Origin: Bacilli bacterium
GTDB taxonomy: Bacteria > Bacillota_I > Bacilli_A > RF39 > UBA660
Assembly: GCA_017511375.1 (NCBI GenBank)
Contig: JAFWKJ010000014.1
Span: 1 to 45,519, forward strand
Length of the DNA stretch: 45,519 nucleotides
Direction of reading: 5' to 3'
Shown here: piece by piece, positions 25,223 through 34,180 of the stretch
Layout of the letters: each line of letters starts with the position of its first letter
Numbering within the stretch: the stretch's first letter is position 1
Position numbers and translations under genes: made by a program
Notes under the pieces: generated by a model
What the model was told of the DNA's origin: nothing
Database searches by the model: none
Seen by the model: only the letters and a program-made list of their open reading frames with translations

Positions 25223-26782
25223 TTATCCATAGTATTCTTCACCAAAATCTAGAGAGTATGCGTAGAACCTTTGTACAGTTTTTGGAGTTCCTCCTGTTCC
25301 AATACAAATATTTTCATCTGTTGAATTCGCATAAAGATAACCACTATCTTCATACAAAGGAGCTACCACTGTTTTAATGGCGATTGTTCCATCTCCATTC
25401 GGTTCTATTTTCCATATTTGTGGGTCATTACGAGATAGAGAGTTGAACGTCTCTTTTGCAGAGATTGTATTATACTCATAATTTTCATCTAAGGAAATAC
25501 CCATTGCTTTATATTTAGATAATTCCATGATTCTAAACTCTTCACTTCCTGATGTTATGTTTGGAAAGTTACCATCGATTTTATCTATTGCCCATTTTTG
25601 ATTTGTTTCTCCTTTTATAAAGACCTTTTTGATCGGATCTGCTACATTGTTAGATGCAGTTATTACTTTTCTTTCATCTGAAACTGGTATTAAGTAGTAA
25701 TTTCCATGTGTTGCAAAATTCCCACTAGTTTTTGGTTGATAAGCAGATAAATGAATTCCTGTATCACCAAATGTTTGTCCATAATTTGCTTTTCCATTAT
25801 AAACTTCATGATTACCACTTGCATTCCTTAATCTTACTATCAATCCTTTAGATTGTGCTTTTAAATCGCTAGAATAAATATTTATATCATCTATCGTTCG
25901 ACTAGCAAATGAACAATTTGTTCCACAATTAACTACGTAAGACTTAAATCCATCACCATCTTCTACGTGGTAAGAGTAGTATACGGAAAGGCCTGGAATG
26001 CCTGATCCATTATCCACATTTATTTGCGTTACATTTTCAAAAAATTCATTCTTTACAGGAATATCATTAAAATCACTTTTGTTTGCTAAGTGTGTAATAA
26101 TCAATTTGCCATCATCGTCTCCACTCGCTCCTGGTAAAATTAAACTATTTACAAAAAAGTGCGTTGTTGGAGTTGCTGATACATTGCCACTATTAGGATT
26201 CCCTACAATGATGGATGGATTACAAAATCCATCTCCAAAAGACACATTTTGAATTCCAGTCAAAGTTGGATCGGATGGATCCAATTCTTGGTGTTCTATT
26301 ATTTTCGCACCTGTTGCAGGTTTATAATAACACTTCAATCCTCCCGCAGGATAGAATCCTGTAGCACCTCCTGCCTTCATCAGTGTAACGTGGGTCTCAG
26401 TTTCAAACGATATGGATGGATTTCCACTAAGATTATCCATTCTAATATTATATTGTTCATTTTCTCTTAAAAAAATAATGCCGGTTGTATAGGTGCCATG
26501 ATATTTTTCAGTGCTCAATCCATCTAGTGACACTGCATTTGGGCCAAATATTTCTATACGATACCAACCAGACTCCCCGCTTGGCACAACAAAAATTCCA
26601 TTACTTGTATATACTCCTGTTGTTTTATTTAGATTAATTAAAAATTCTTCTACTTTTTCTGCCTGTTCTACTACATTTCTTCTACTAGCCGATACCGTTC
26701 CCATTAGGATTAATACAATCATCATTCCTAGTATTGCTAAACCATATATGACAGATGTAATAGCAAACCCTTTATTATTCAT
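25223..26782 (-). CDS. Prepilin-like N-terminus with large exported region and ricin-type C-terminus
   Basis: 519 residues. The N-terminus MNNKGFAITSVIYGLAILGM has a short basic leader, Gly-Phe junction and long hydrophobic helix like type IV prepilins, but position +5 is Ser instead of Glu. It is followed by a beta-rich middle domain with paired Cys (CGTNC at about 290) and several Gly-rich turns. The last 170 residues carry ricin/beta-trefoil features: YYLIPVSDERKVITASNNVA, NQKWAIDKIDGN, PQIWKIEPNGDGTIAI and SGYLYANSTDENICIG, with QxW-type repeats. I infer a surface protein exposing a carbohydrate-binding domain. AGGTGA lies upstream of the ATG, 29 bases after rsmD. No other pilus genes are in view. 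Confidence 0.8.
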   Translation of the reverse strand: MNNKGFAITSVIYGLAILGMMIVLILMGTVSASRRNVVEQAEKVEEFLINLNKTTGVYTSNGIFVVPSGESGWYRIEIFGPNAVSLDGLSTEKYHGTYTTGIIFLRENEQYNIRMDNLSGNPSISFETETHVTLMKAGGATGFYPAGGLKCYYKPATGAKIIEHQELDPSDPTLTGIQNVSFGDGFCNPSIIVGNPNSGNVSATPTTHFFVNSLILPGASGDDDGKLIITHLANKSDFNDIPVKNEFFENVTQINVDNGSGIPGLSVYYSYHVEDGDGFKSYVVNCGTNCSFASRTIDDINIYSSDLKAQSKGLIVRLRNASGNHEVYNGKANYGQTFGDTGIHLSAYQPKTSGNFATHGNYYLIPVSDERKVITASNNVADPIKKVFIKGETNQKWAIDKIDGNFPNITSGSEEFRIMELSKYKAMGISLDENYEYNTISAKETFNSLSRNDPQIWKIEPNGDGTIAIKTVVAPLYEDSGYLYANSTDENICIGTGGTPKTVQRFYAYSLDFGEEYYG

Positions 26783-26811
26783 TCTTTCACCTACTATTCT
26801 TTATAATCATA

Positions 26812-27357
26812 TCATACTTTTTCCAGGATAACCACTACTTTATCTCCATATTTTCTGTCTTTTTTACATATAAATGAATCCTGATATATAATCTTATCGA
26901 AAGAGTCACTTTCGCAAACTAGGATTCCCCCTTTTTTTAGTAACTGATATTCTTCAATTATTCGAATACTTTCCTCTATATAATTTGTTTGATAAGGAGG
27001 ATCTAAAAATATAATATCAAACGAAATATTTTTCTCATAAAACTCTTTTAAACACTTTTTATAATCCATTTCTAAGATTTCTACCTGATCAATTCCTATT
27101 TCTTTTATATTTTTTTTCATAATCTCTTTTGCTTTTCTATTATGGTCACATAAGTAAGCAAAAGAGGCTCCTTCACTCAACGCTTCTATTCCTAAGTTCC
27201 CACTTCCTGAGAACAAATCTAAAATCGTACTATAAGGAATCTTATCTTGTATCATTCCAAATATACTTTCTTTTACACGATCCATCGTTGGTCTTGTTCC
27301 ATGAATATCAAAACCATAAATGTTTCTTCCTTTATATTTTCCACTAATGACTTTCAT
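26812..27357 (-). CDS. rsmD: 16S rRNA (guanine(966)-N(2))-methyltransferase RsmD
   Basis: About 181 residues. It opens MKVISGKYKGRNIYGFD and has TRPTMDRVKESIFGMI, the SAM loop ILDLFSGSGNLGIEALSEGA and the catalytic DPPY in IIFLDPPYQTN. It methylates G966 of 16S rRNA during 30S assembly. The ATG at 27355-27357 overlaps the ylbF stop (ATGA), so I prefer it to an in-frame TTG at 27366. It sits in the ylbD-E-F-rsmD order known from Bacillus. Confidence 0.94.
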   Translation of the reverse strand: MKVISGKYKGRNIYGFDIHGTRPTMDRVKESIFGMIQDKIPYSTILDLFSGSGNLGIEALSEGASFAYLCDHNRKAKEIMKKNIKEIGIDQVEILEMDYKKCLKEFYEKNISFDIIFLDPPYQTNYIEESIRIIEEYQLLKKGGILVCESDSFDKIIYQDSFICKKDRKYGDKVVVILEKV

Positions 27358-27638
27358 TTTGAACAAGTTCCTTTCTTAGATATCATCTTTAATTTTTGAT
27401 TTAATTCCATGATAAAAAGATTAAGTTCTGTTTCCTTAATTTTAAATGTTTGAAAAGTTTTATTTTCTAGTATTTTTTCTTTTAATTCCTCTTTTGGGTT
27501 TTCTTCATACTCTTTTAATAATTTAGATAATTCTTTATCTTTTTTTGTCATTTCTAAAGCTTCCATAACAGAGGTTATTAATGGACTAGAATCTAATTCT
27601 TTTTTTAAGTTGTCTACTTTTTCTATTAATTCATTCAT
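27354..27638 (-). CDS. ylbF: YlbF family regulator
   Basis: 94 residues, all helical: LIEKVDNLKKELDSSPLI, then LEMTKKDKELSKLLKEYEE and a second helix pair, matching the YlbF/YmcA family. In Bacillus YlbF with YmcA and YaaT forms the Y-complex that tunes RNase Y and so competence, biofilm and sporulation mRNAs. Context (ylbD, ylbE before and rsmD after) supports the call more than sequence alone. The stop overlaps the rsmD start. Confidence 0.8.
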   Translation of the reverse strand: MNELIEKVDNLKKELDSSPLITSVMEALEMTKKDKELSKLLKEYEENPKEELKEKILENKTFQTFKIKETELNLFIMELNQKLKMISKKGTCSK

Positions 27639-27657
27639 ATCCTTATTTTATCATATT

Positions 27658-27879
27658 TTAAGAAAATAAGTCTAAAAAGGAAGAAAGAATATTAATCTTA
27701 TTACCAATATTTTCTACTTTATCAATAAATCTTGTTTTATATTTTTCTTTCGCAATACGGTTTAGTTCATATACGATACGATTATCTTGAAAGATATTTT
27801 GATAGTAATGGGATTCCTCTCTCAATAAACGATATAAATCTTTATGCTTACGGATATAATATAAAGTTTGTTCTGTCAT
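27658..27879 (-). CDS. ylbE: YlbE-like protein
   Basis: 73 residues: TLYYIRKHKDLYRLLREESH, WYR-like 'HYYQNI' and a helical C-terminus ending INILSSFLDLF. The size and the position between ylbD and ylbF fit the YlbE family; its function is unknown. It begins 1 base after the ylbD stop, with a weak AAAGAAAAG ribosome site, implying coupling. Confidence 0.7.
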   Translation of the reverse strand: MTEQTLYYIRKHKDLYRLLREESHYYQNIFQDNRIVYELNRIAKEKYKTRFIDKVENIGNKINILSSFLDLFS

Positions 27880-27880
27880 T

Positions 27881-28174
27881 TTATTTCTTTTCTTTGGTAA
27901 AACCCAATTCTTGTAGATAACCTATTGTTTTTTGAATACTACCAATTCCTTCCTGTACTTGATTTAAATCTACCTTTTTAATGGTATTAAAAAGGTCTTT
28001 AAAAGTATTTAAATCTAAAGATTCCTTTTTCATATATTGATTCCATATACTATGTTTTTCTCCATATATCTCATAGATTTCATATAATTGTTGCCATGAA
28101 GCATTTCCTTTTAATACTTCTTTTGCTAGTTCTGGATGAACTCTTGCGAATGATATAAAACTTTCTTTACTCAT
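27881..28174 (-). CDS. ylbD: YlbD-like protein
   Basis: About 97 residues. SFARVHPELAKEVLKGNASW followed by QQLYEIYEIYGEKHSIWNQY matches the start of YlbD (F..HP.....V..G..SWQ.LYE...L.GE....W..Y), and DLNQVQEGIGSIQKTIGYLQEL matches its end. In Bacillus it is annotated as a spore-coat-associated protein, but no sporulation genes are in this window. ATG 28172-28174 with AGGTG six bases upstream is preferred over the in-frame GTG at 28183. Confidence 0.75.
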   Translation of the reverse strand: MSKESFISFARVHPELAKEVLKGNASWQQLYEIYEIYGEKHSIWNQYMKKESLDLNTFKDLFNTIKKVDLNQVQEGIGSIQKTIGYLQELGFTKEKK

Positions 28175-28207
28175 ACACTTCACCTACTATAGTTTATGTA
28201 TGAATAA

Positions 28208-28230
28208 GAAAAAAAGACTTGCGTCTTTTT
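28208..28230 (-). terminator. Terminator of parE-orf-parC
   Basis: AAAAAGAC (28211-28218), TTGC, GTCTTTTT (28223-28230), U-run on the minus strand; overlaps the parC stop. Confidence 0.85.
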
Positions 28231-30785
28231 TAATTTAAGAAGTCATCAATTGTCATGAGGCGATCATCTATTTCTTCTAAAGATACCCTTTCTTTTTTAG
28301 GAACTGGTTTTTCTTCTGGTACAGGTTCACTGGTTTCAACAAGTTTTTCTTGTTCCATATTTGGTTTGATAAGACTTGCTTGTAGAAAACTATCTTCTAT
28401 TTTCTTTTTAGATATTTGACTTCCTGTTGAATAACGATCTGCAATTGGTAATTCTGTTAATTTGATATAGTTAATTTCTTCATTTTTAATTCCTATGAAG
28501 TTTTTAGAATCACAAATCATTGTATTTTGTACTACATATGGTTTTGATTTTACCTCTCTAATAACTTGAACTCCTCGTCTTGTTCTTGTAGAACATTCAA
28601 ATTCAGATAGTCTTACTCTTTTTCCTGTTCCATTTTCTGTTACGATAGAAATAAATTCATGACATGTGTATGAGAAGTTATTGACAGATACTATATAATC
28701 ATCTTTCAACTTCATTCCTTTTACGCCGCTTGCTTTGACTCCTACTAATGGAATTTCTTCTGTTTTAAAGCTTAGTCCATATCCTGTATTTGTGGTCATA
28801 AAGACGCAGTCATAATTTTCTACACATACAGAAATCACTTCATCTCCGTCTTTTAGATTCATACAACTACTTGCTTTATTATAACGTTGTAATTGGAATT
28901 CTTTTAATTTACTTCTTTTAATAATACTATTGCGTGTTGTGATAATAATATTTTTATCACTACTGAAGTCATAAGCTGGAATACAACCTATTACTCTTTC
29001 TTCTGCTGGTGTTTCTATTAAATTGGATACATGTTTTGGCATATCTTTCCATTTTAAATCTGGAATCATATGTACAGGAATATGAAGATAATTTCCTCCA
29101 CTCGTGAATACTAGTAAAGTATCTGTGGTATTCATTTCATATAATCCAATTACATAATCACTTTCTTTTAAAGTTAAATCTTCCATGTTGGATGCCGTAT
29201 AACTACGATAAGATGTTCTCTTGATATATCCATCATTTGTTACTAATACGACAACATCTTCTTTTGGAATCATTGCTTTTTCATCTATTTTAATCTCAGT
29301 GATTTCTTCTTTGATATCTGTAATACGAGGAGTAGAATACTCATCTCTTACTGCTCTCAAATCCTTTTTCATAACGGCTTTTAGAGCTTCTTCACTTTCT
29401 AGAATTGCTGTTAAACCTTTAATAATTTTTTCTAAGGCAGCTAATTCGTTTTCTAAGGCTACTACATCCGTATTTGTCAATCGATACAATTGTAAGGTTA
29501 CAATGGCTTCTGCCTGTTCTATTGTAAACTGAAATTCTTTTACAAGATTTTCTTTGGCATCTGCTTTATTCTTACTTGCTCGAATGACTTTAATGACTTC
29601 ATCTAAAATGGAAATACACTTAATTAATCCTTCTACAATATGGTATCTTGCTTTCGCATGCGCTAGGTCAAATTCTGTTCTTCTTCTTACCACAGATTTT
29701 TGATGAGCAATGAAGGCATCTAAGGCTTCTTTTAATCCTAATAGTTTTGGTCTTCTATTTACAATGGATACCATGTTGAAATTGTAACTTATTTGCATAT
29801 CTGTGTTTTTCAAAAAATAATTAACAATTAGATCTGCATTGGCATTTTTCTTTAAATCTACGACAATTCTAACATCTTGTGCGGATTCATCTCTTACCTC
29901 TACAATTCCCTCTACTTTTTTATCGATACGAATATCATCCATTCTTTTTACCATTAAAGCTTTATTTACTTCAAATGGTATTTCTGTGTTGATAATTTGT
30001 GGTCCATTTTTTGTTTCTTCAATTTGATAACGGCTCTTGATGATAATTCTTCCTCTTCCTGTTTCATAGGCTTCTCTAATACCGTCTAGTCCTTCTACAA
30101 TTCCCCCTGTTGGGAAGTCTGGTCCTTTTACATATTTCATCAAGGTATCTAGCTGACAATTTGGATTATCAATTCTATGAATCGCTGCATCTATGACTTC
30201 TCCTAAGTTATGAGGAGGAATATTGGTTGCATATCCTGCCGAAATACCTTGGGCTCCATACACAAGTAAGGCTGGAAACCTAGCTGGTAAGACGGTGGGT
30301 TCTACTGTTGTATCATCAAAGTTTGGGGCAAATTCTACAGTGTCTTTATCGATATCTCTTAATAATTCATTACTAATTTTTGATAGTCTTGCCTCTGTAT
30401 AACGATAAGCTGCTGGGCTATCTCCATCAATCGATCCATTATTTCCGTGCATATCAATGTATGGAAGTCTTGTCTTCCAACTTTGTGACATACGTACCAT
30501 CGCATCATAAATCGATGTGTCTCCATGAGGATGGTAATTTCCTATAACATCTCCTACTGTCTTGGCTGATTTACGATATCCTTTATCATACGTGTTATGT
30601 TCTTTATGCATCGAGTATAAAATACGTCTTTGTACCGGTTTTAATCCATCTCTAGCATCTGGAATTGCACGATCTTGAATAATATATTTTGAGTAACTTC
30701 CAAATCTTTCCCCCATGATATCTTCTAGGGTATAATCAAAGATCTTTTCAATTACTTCTTCTGTTTCTGTCTTTTTTCTTGGCAT
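28230..30785 (-). CDS. parC: DNA topoisomerase IV subunit A
   Basis: 851 residues. The breakage-reunion domain opens with IIQDRAIPDARDGLKPVQRR, the quinolone region has NYHPHGDTSIYDAMV, and the catalytic Tyr is in AAYRYTEARL (Tyr 129). The C-terminal beta-pinwheel blades start at about 500 (VVVLVTNDGYIKRTS). There is no GyrA-box QRRGGKG in the pinwheel, which, with its parE partner upstream, favours ParC over GyrA. It decatenates chromosomes after replication. The quinolone-contact position usually Ser is Thr 90, followed by Asp 94. It starts 7 bases after the upstream orf. Confidence 0.93.
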   Translation of the reverse strand: MPRKKTETEEVIEKIFDYTLEDIMGERFGSYSKYIIQDRAIPDARDGLKPVQRRILYSMHKEHNTYDKGYRKSAKTVGDVIGNYHPHGDTSIYDAMVRMSQSWKTRLPYIDMHGNNGSIDGDSPAAYRYTEARLSKISNELLRDIDKDTVEFAPNFDDTTVEPTVLPARFPALLVYGAQGISAGYATNIPPHNLGEVIDAAIHRIDNPNCQLDTLMKYVKGPDFPTGGIVEGLDGIREAYETGRGRIIIKSRYQIEETKNGPQIINTEIPFEVNKALMVKRMDDIRIDKKVEGIVEVRDESAQDVRIVVDLKKNANADLIVNYFLKNTDMQISYNFNMVSIVNRRPKLLGLKEALDAFIAHQKSVVRRRTEFDLAHAKARYHIVEGLIKCISILDEVIKVIRASKNKADAKENLVKEFQFTIEQAEAIVTLQLYRLTNTDVVALENELAALEKIIKGLTAILESEEALKAVMKKDLRAVRDEYSTPRITDIKEEITEIKIDEKAMIPKEDVVVLVTNDGYIKRTSYRSYTASNMEDLTLKESDYVIGLYEMNTTDTLLVFTSGGNYLHIPVHMIPDLKWKDMPKHVSNLIETPAEERVIGCIPAYDFSSDKNIIITTRNSIIKRSKLKEFQLQRYNKASSCMNLKDGDEVISVCVENYDCVFMTTNTGYGLSFKTEEIPLVGVKASGVKGMKLKDDYIVSVNNFSYTCHEFISIVTENGTGKRVRLSEFECSTRTRRGVQVIREVKSKPYVVQNTMICDSKNFIGIKNEEINYIKLTELPIADRYSTGSQISKKKIEDSFLQASLIKPNMEQEKLVETSEPVPEEKPVPKKERVSLEEIDDRLMTIDDFLN

Positions 30786-30792
30786 TTTACCA

Positions 30793-31269
30793 CTACTTTC
30801 TTTTATTGATTAAACGCTGTATATGTTCATTGGTTGCTTTTTTTGTTCCATATTTATATCGTTCCATAAAACAATGGGCTCTTGCTCTTTCACTATTTCC
30901 TAAATTAGAATAGTTTCTTTCAAAATAATCAAGAACTGCCTCATCAATAGGCTTTTCTTTAGATTGCTCTGTCTTCTCGATGGGAATAATGTATCTTATT
31001 ATCTGTTTCTTTCCACTATTTGGAATATGATCATACATTACAAAATAGACGCTATCTTTAAACATAATACTTGGATATGTAGATAATTCTTCTAACGTTA
31101 GTCCATCTACTTGAGAAAAATCAATGATTCTTTCTTCCGATAAAACGGATTTTAATGTTTTGCTTTCTTCCATGGCTTTCTCAATCTTATGTACGTTTTC
31201 CATATTTATATTATCAAGTGAAACTACGCCAAATTTAAATGCTTCTGTATTGTATGTATCGATTCTCAT
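30793..31269 (-). CDS. Unknown protein between parE and parC
   Basis: 158 residues, not recognised. It is soluble with no membrane segment. The N-terminal half (MRIDTYNTEAFKFGVVSLD onward) looks alpha/beta, and the C-terminal third is helical and basic (ERARAHCFMERYKYGTKKAT, ending LINKRK). It lies 14 bases after parE and 7 bases before parC in one transcript, so it is expressed with topoisomerase IV. Ribosome site GGGGGAAACGGGAT. An accessory role for topoisomerase IV is possible by position only. Confidence 0.75.
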   Translation of the reverse strand: MRIDTYNTEAFKFGVVSLDNINMENVHKIEKAMEESKTLKSVLSEERIIDFSQVDGLTLEELSTYPSIMFKDSVYFVMYDHIPNSGKKQIIRYIIPIEKTEQSKEKPIDEAVLDYFERNYSNLGNSERARAHCFMERYKYGTKKATNEHIQRLINKRK

Positions 31270-31283
31270 ATCCCGTTTCCCCC

Positions 31284-33188
31284 TTATGAGATTTTATAAT
31301 CATCTTCTAGTGAAAATTCTACATTTTCTTCTATCCATTCTTTACGAGGTGGTACATCATCACCCATTAAAATGGATACTCTTTTTTCTGCTAATTGTGC
31401 ATCTTCTATATTTACCCTAATCAGTGTTCTACTTCCAGGTTTCATAGTTGTTTCACAAAGTTGATCTGCATTCATTTCACCTAAACCTTTATATCTTTGA
31501 ATATCACATTTTTTGCCTTTACTTTTTTCTTGCATTTCTTCTACTGTATAAGCATACTCCACATCTTTTCCAGTTTGAATTTTAAAGAGTGGTGGTAAGG
31601 CAACAAATAGTCTTCCATCTTCTATTAACGGTTTCATATAACGATAGAAGAACGTTAATAATAAACACTGAATGTGTCCTCCATCTTCATCGGCATCGGA
31701 CATGATAATGACTTTATTATACTCACAGTCATTGATATCAAAGTTAGAACCATATCCTGCCCCAATTGTATATATAATTGTATTTATTTCTTCATTTTTT
31801 AGAATATCTTCTTCTTTGGTTTTTTCTGTATTTAAAACTTTACCACGTAGAGGTAGGATAGCTTGATATTTTCTATCTCTTCCTCCTTTGGCAGAACCTC
31901 CTGCAGAATCTCCCTCGACTAAGAATAATTCATTTCTTGTTTTATCTTTACTTTGCGCAGGAGCAAGTTTTCCGGATAAAGATCTTTCTTCTTTCTTTTT
32001 AGATGTTCCTTTTCTTGCTTCCTCTCTAGCTTTACGTGCTGCTTCTCTTGCAATCTTACTCTTTAAACTTTTATTGATTATATCTGTCGCAATGGCTTTA
32101 TTTTCTTCTAAGTAGGTTTGTAGGTTTTGCGTTACAATTTGCTCTACAGCATTTTTTGCTTGAGGGGTTCCCAATTTTCCTTTTGTTTGGCCTTCAAACT
32201 GTAGGATCCCTTCTGGTATTTTTAAACTGATGATAGCAGTAAGTCCTTCTCTTACATCACTACCTTCAAATGCTTTATTATTCCCCTTCACAAAACCATT
32301 GTTTTTAGCATAATCATTAAAGACTCTAGTTAATGCCGTCTTAAATCCCACTTCGTGAGAACCTCCGTCTACGGTTTTAACATTATTAACAAAACTTACG
32401 ATTTTTTCATTATAAGTATCTGTATATTGCATTGATATTTCTACTTCTATTTTTTCTTTCGTTCCCTCAAAGGTTACTACTTTATGAAGAGTATTTTCAT
32501 TCTTGTTTAGTTCTTCTACGTATTCTTCAATTCCTCTTTCATAGTGATATTTGGCATCTCTTCCATCTTCCTCATCTACTACTTCAATCGTAATACCTTT
32601 TAATAGAAAAGCTGATTCTTGCATTCTTTCACAAATGGTTGTGTAAGAAAAACTTGTAGAAGAGAATATTTCATCATCTGGCATAAAACGTACGGTTGTT
32701 CCTGTTTTATTCGTAGTACCAATTACTTTTAAAGGAACGGCTACGTGTCCTCCCTTTTCAAAGCGAATGTATGATTCTTCTTTATCTCTTTTGATGGTTA
32801 CTTCCATCCATTTTGATAAAGCATTTACAACAGAAGAGCCTACACCATGAAGACCACCAGATACTTTATAACCATCACTTTCAAATTTTCCGCCAGCATG
32901 TAGAATCGTATAAATAACTTCTGGGGTTGATTTTCCTGATTCATGCATTCCTGTTGGTACACCACGACCATGATCTTCAACGGATACAGATCCATCTTTA
33001 TGTAGTGTTATTTTGATATAATCTCCATAACCATTGATAGCTTCATCTACTGAATTATCTACAATTTCCCATACTAAATGATGTAATCCTCTTTTATCAG
33101 TAGATCCTATATACATACCAGGTCTTTTTCGAACGGCTTCTAATCCTTCTAGTATCTTTATTGACTTAGCATCATACTTATCTGCCAC
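31284..33188 (-). CDS. parE: DNA topoisomerase IV subunit B
   Basis: About 634 residues, the length of ParE. The GHKL ATPase has KRPGMYIGSTDKRGLHHLVW, EIVDNSVDEA, DHGRGVPTGMH and GGLHGVGSSVVNALS. The TOPRIM domain has ELFLVEGDSAGGSAKGGRDR and IIMSDADEDGGH. The GTG at 33186-33188 has AGGAG eight bases upstream and gives the normal start VADKYDAKSIKILEGL; in-frame ATG and GTG just before it are too close to that site. First gene of parE-orf-parC with a strong promoter. Confidence 0.94.
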   Translation of the reverse strand: MADKYDAKSIKILEGLEAVRKRPGMYIGSTDKRGLHHLVWEIVDNSVDEAINGYGDYIKITLHKDGSVSVEDHGRGVPTGMHESGKSTPEVIYTILHAGGKFESDGYKVSGGLHGVGSSVVNALSKWMEVTIKRDKEESYIRFEKGGHVAVPLKVIGTTNKTGTTVRFMPDDEIFSSTSFSYTTICERMQESAFLLKGITIEVVDEEDGRDAKYHYERGIEEYVEELNKNENTLHKVVTFEGTKEKIEVEISMQYTDTYNEKIVSFVNNVKTVDGGSHEVGFKTALTRVFNDYAKNNGFVKGNNKAFEGSDVREGLTAIISLKIPEGILQFEGQTKGKLGTPQAKNAVEQIVTQNLQTYLEENKAIATDIINKSLKSKIAREAARKAREEARKGTSKKKEERSLSGKLAPAQSKDKTRNELFLVEGDSAGGSAKGGRDRKYQAILPLRGKVLNTEKTKEEDILKNEEINTIIYTIGAGYGSNFDINDCEYNKVIIMSDADEDGGHIQCLLLTFFYRYMKPLIEDGRLFVALPPLFKIQTGKDVEYAYTVEEMQEKSKGKKCDIQRYKGLGEMNADQLCETTMKPGSRTLIRVNIEDAQLAEKRVSILMGDDVPPRKEWIEENVEFSLEDDYKIS

Positions 33189-33218
33189 ACACATCACTCC
33201 TAATACTATCTCTATTTC

Positions 33219-33247
33219 ATTATAACTAAAACTTTATTATATTTCAA
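33219..33247 (-). promoter_or_regulatory. Promoter of parE
   Basis: Minus strand TTGAAA (33242-33247), 17 bases, TATAAT (33219-33224). Confidence 0.85.
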
Positions 33248-33290
33248 CGAAACTTTACCCTTTTTGACATTTATATCTTTTTATATCAAC

Positions 33291-33319
33291 AAAAAAGCAA
33301 TGCTTTCACATTGCTTTTT
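33291..33319 (-). terminator. Terminator of the 34106 gene
   Basis: Perfect 11-bp stem AAAAAGCAATG (33292-33302) / CATTGCTTTTT (33309-33319), loop six; overlaps the stop of the 33318 gene. Confidence 0.88.
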
Positions 33320-34106
33320 AATCAAATTTAAAATCAAAATCGAATGGATCTTCTTCTGGTTCCGTTTCATCTAGAGAAATATCATTTCTTCTCTTAGCAT
33401 TGTTTTCTGTATTAATTCCTGAACTCATCAAGATAGACTCTTCCACTTCTTCAATATTAAAGTTTGTCTTGTTTTCCTCTTGTCCTTTAAAGGCTAGACT
33501 TGATTTTATATTCGTAACAAAAGATTCATTATCAATAAAATCAATTAAATCTTCAATAGATTGATTTACTTGAGAATCAAACACACCTCTTTCATCCGCC
33601 GTTTTTTTGATTCTATTTGCCATTCCAATTAGTTTTTTATCCGTAGATAATTGGGCTAACATCATTTTATTTTTGTTTTTATTAGCATTCAATCTTTCTT
33701 TTTGTAATTGGTGCTTATATAAAATATTTTTATAAGCTTGCACGATAAATGATAAGGAGAATGTAATAAAAATAATAAAGTTTTGTGAATGATTATTTAA
33801 TAATAAGTTTAATACGGGTATCTTTATTATAAATTTATCAAAGAAACCAAATATTAACATCGTAAAGATTGGTAATATATTTAACATCGTATTTCCATTA
33901 CTGTAACAAGTGATAATTGTTAGTAATAATGTTGATAAGGCAATTCCAATTAATAAACCATTTCCAGGATTATAAAAAATTGAAAATATTCCAATGATGA
34001 CAATGGCTATTGCAAATGACAACACAATACTATTATTCTTTAATTCATCCTTTATTTCCTTATGATATTCTTCTATAAATTCTTCTCTTTTTGATCTTTT
34101 AACCAT
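33318..34106 (-). CDS. Membrane protein of unknown function
   Basis: About 262 residues. A basic N-terminus (MVKRSKREEFIEEYHKEIKD) is followed by four hydrophobic segments (about 25-150: IVLSFAIAIVIIGIFSIFY, LLIGIALSTLLLTIITCY, MLNILPIFTMLIFGFF, NFIIFITFSLSFIVQAY). A 110-residue cytoplasmic tail that becomes very acidic closes the protein (TEPEEDPFDFDFKFD). I do not recognise the family. ATG 34104-34106 has AGAGGTGG four bases upstream. It is monocistronic with a consensus-like promoter and a strong terminator. Confidence 0.75.
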   Translation of the reverse strand: MVKRSKREEFIEEYHKEIKDELKNNSIVLSFAIAIVIIGIFSIFYNPGNGLLIGIALSTLLLTIITCYSNGNTMLNILPIFTMLIFGFFDKFIIKIPVLNLLLNNHSQNFIIFITFSLSFIVQAYKNILYKHQLQKERLNANKNKNKMMLAQLSTDKKLIGMANRIKKTADERGVFDSQVNQSIEDLIDFIDNESFVTNIKSSLAFKGQEENKTNFNIEEVEESILMSSGINTENNAKRRNDISLDETEPEEDPFDFDFKFD

Positions 34107-34129
34107 AAACCCACCTCTATTTGTCACCT

Positions 34130-34158
34130 ATTATAAATCAAACTTATATCAAAATCAA
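34130..34158 (-). promoter_or_regulatory. Promoter of the 34106 membrane protein gene
   Basis: Minus strand TTGATT (34153-34158), 17 bases, TATAAT (34130-34135). Confidence 0.8.
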
Positions 34159-34159
34159 C

Positions 34160-34180
34160 AAAAAAGAGAGATTTACTCTC
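34160..34180 (-). terminator. Weak terminator of addB-addA
   Basis: GAGAG (34166-34170), ATTTA, CTCTC (34176-34180), U-run from 34160-34165. Short stem; overlaps the addA stop. Confidence 0.55.

Noticed and set aside
28230-33188. gyrB-gyrA instead of parE-parC
   Set aside because: The A subunit lacks the GyrA-box in its C-terminal domain and the pair is not next to dnaA/recF-type genes; the call remains less certain than the fold.
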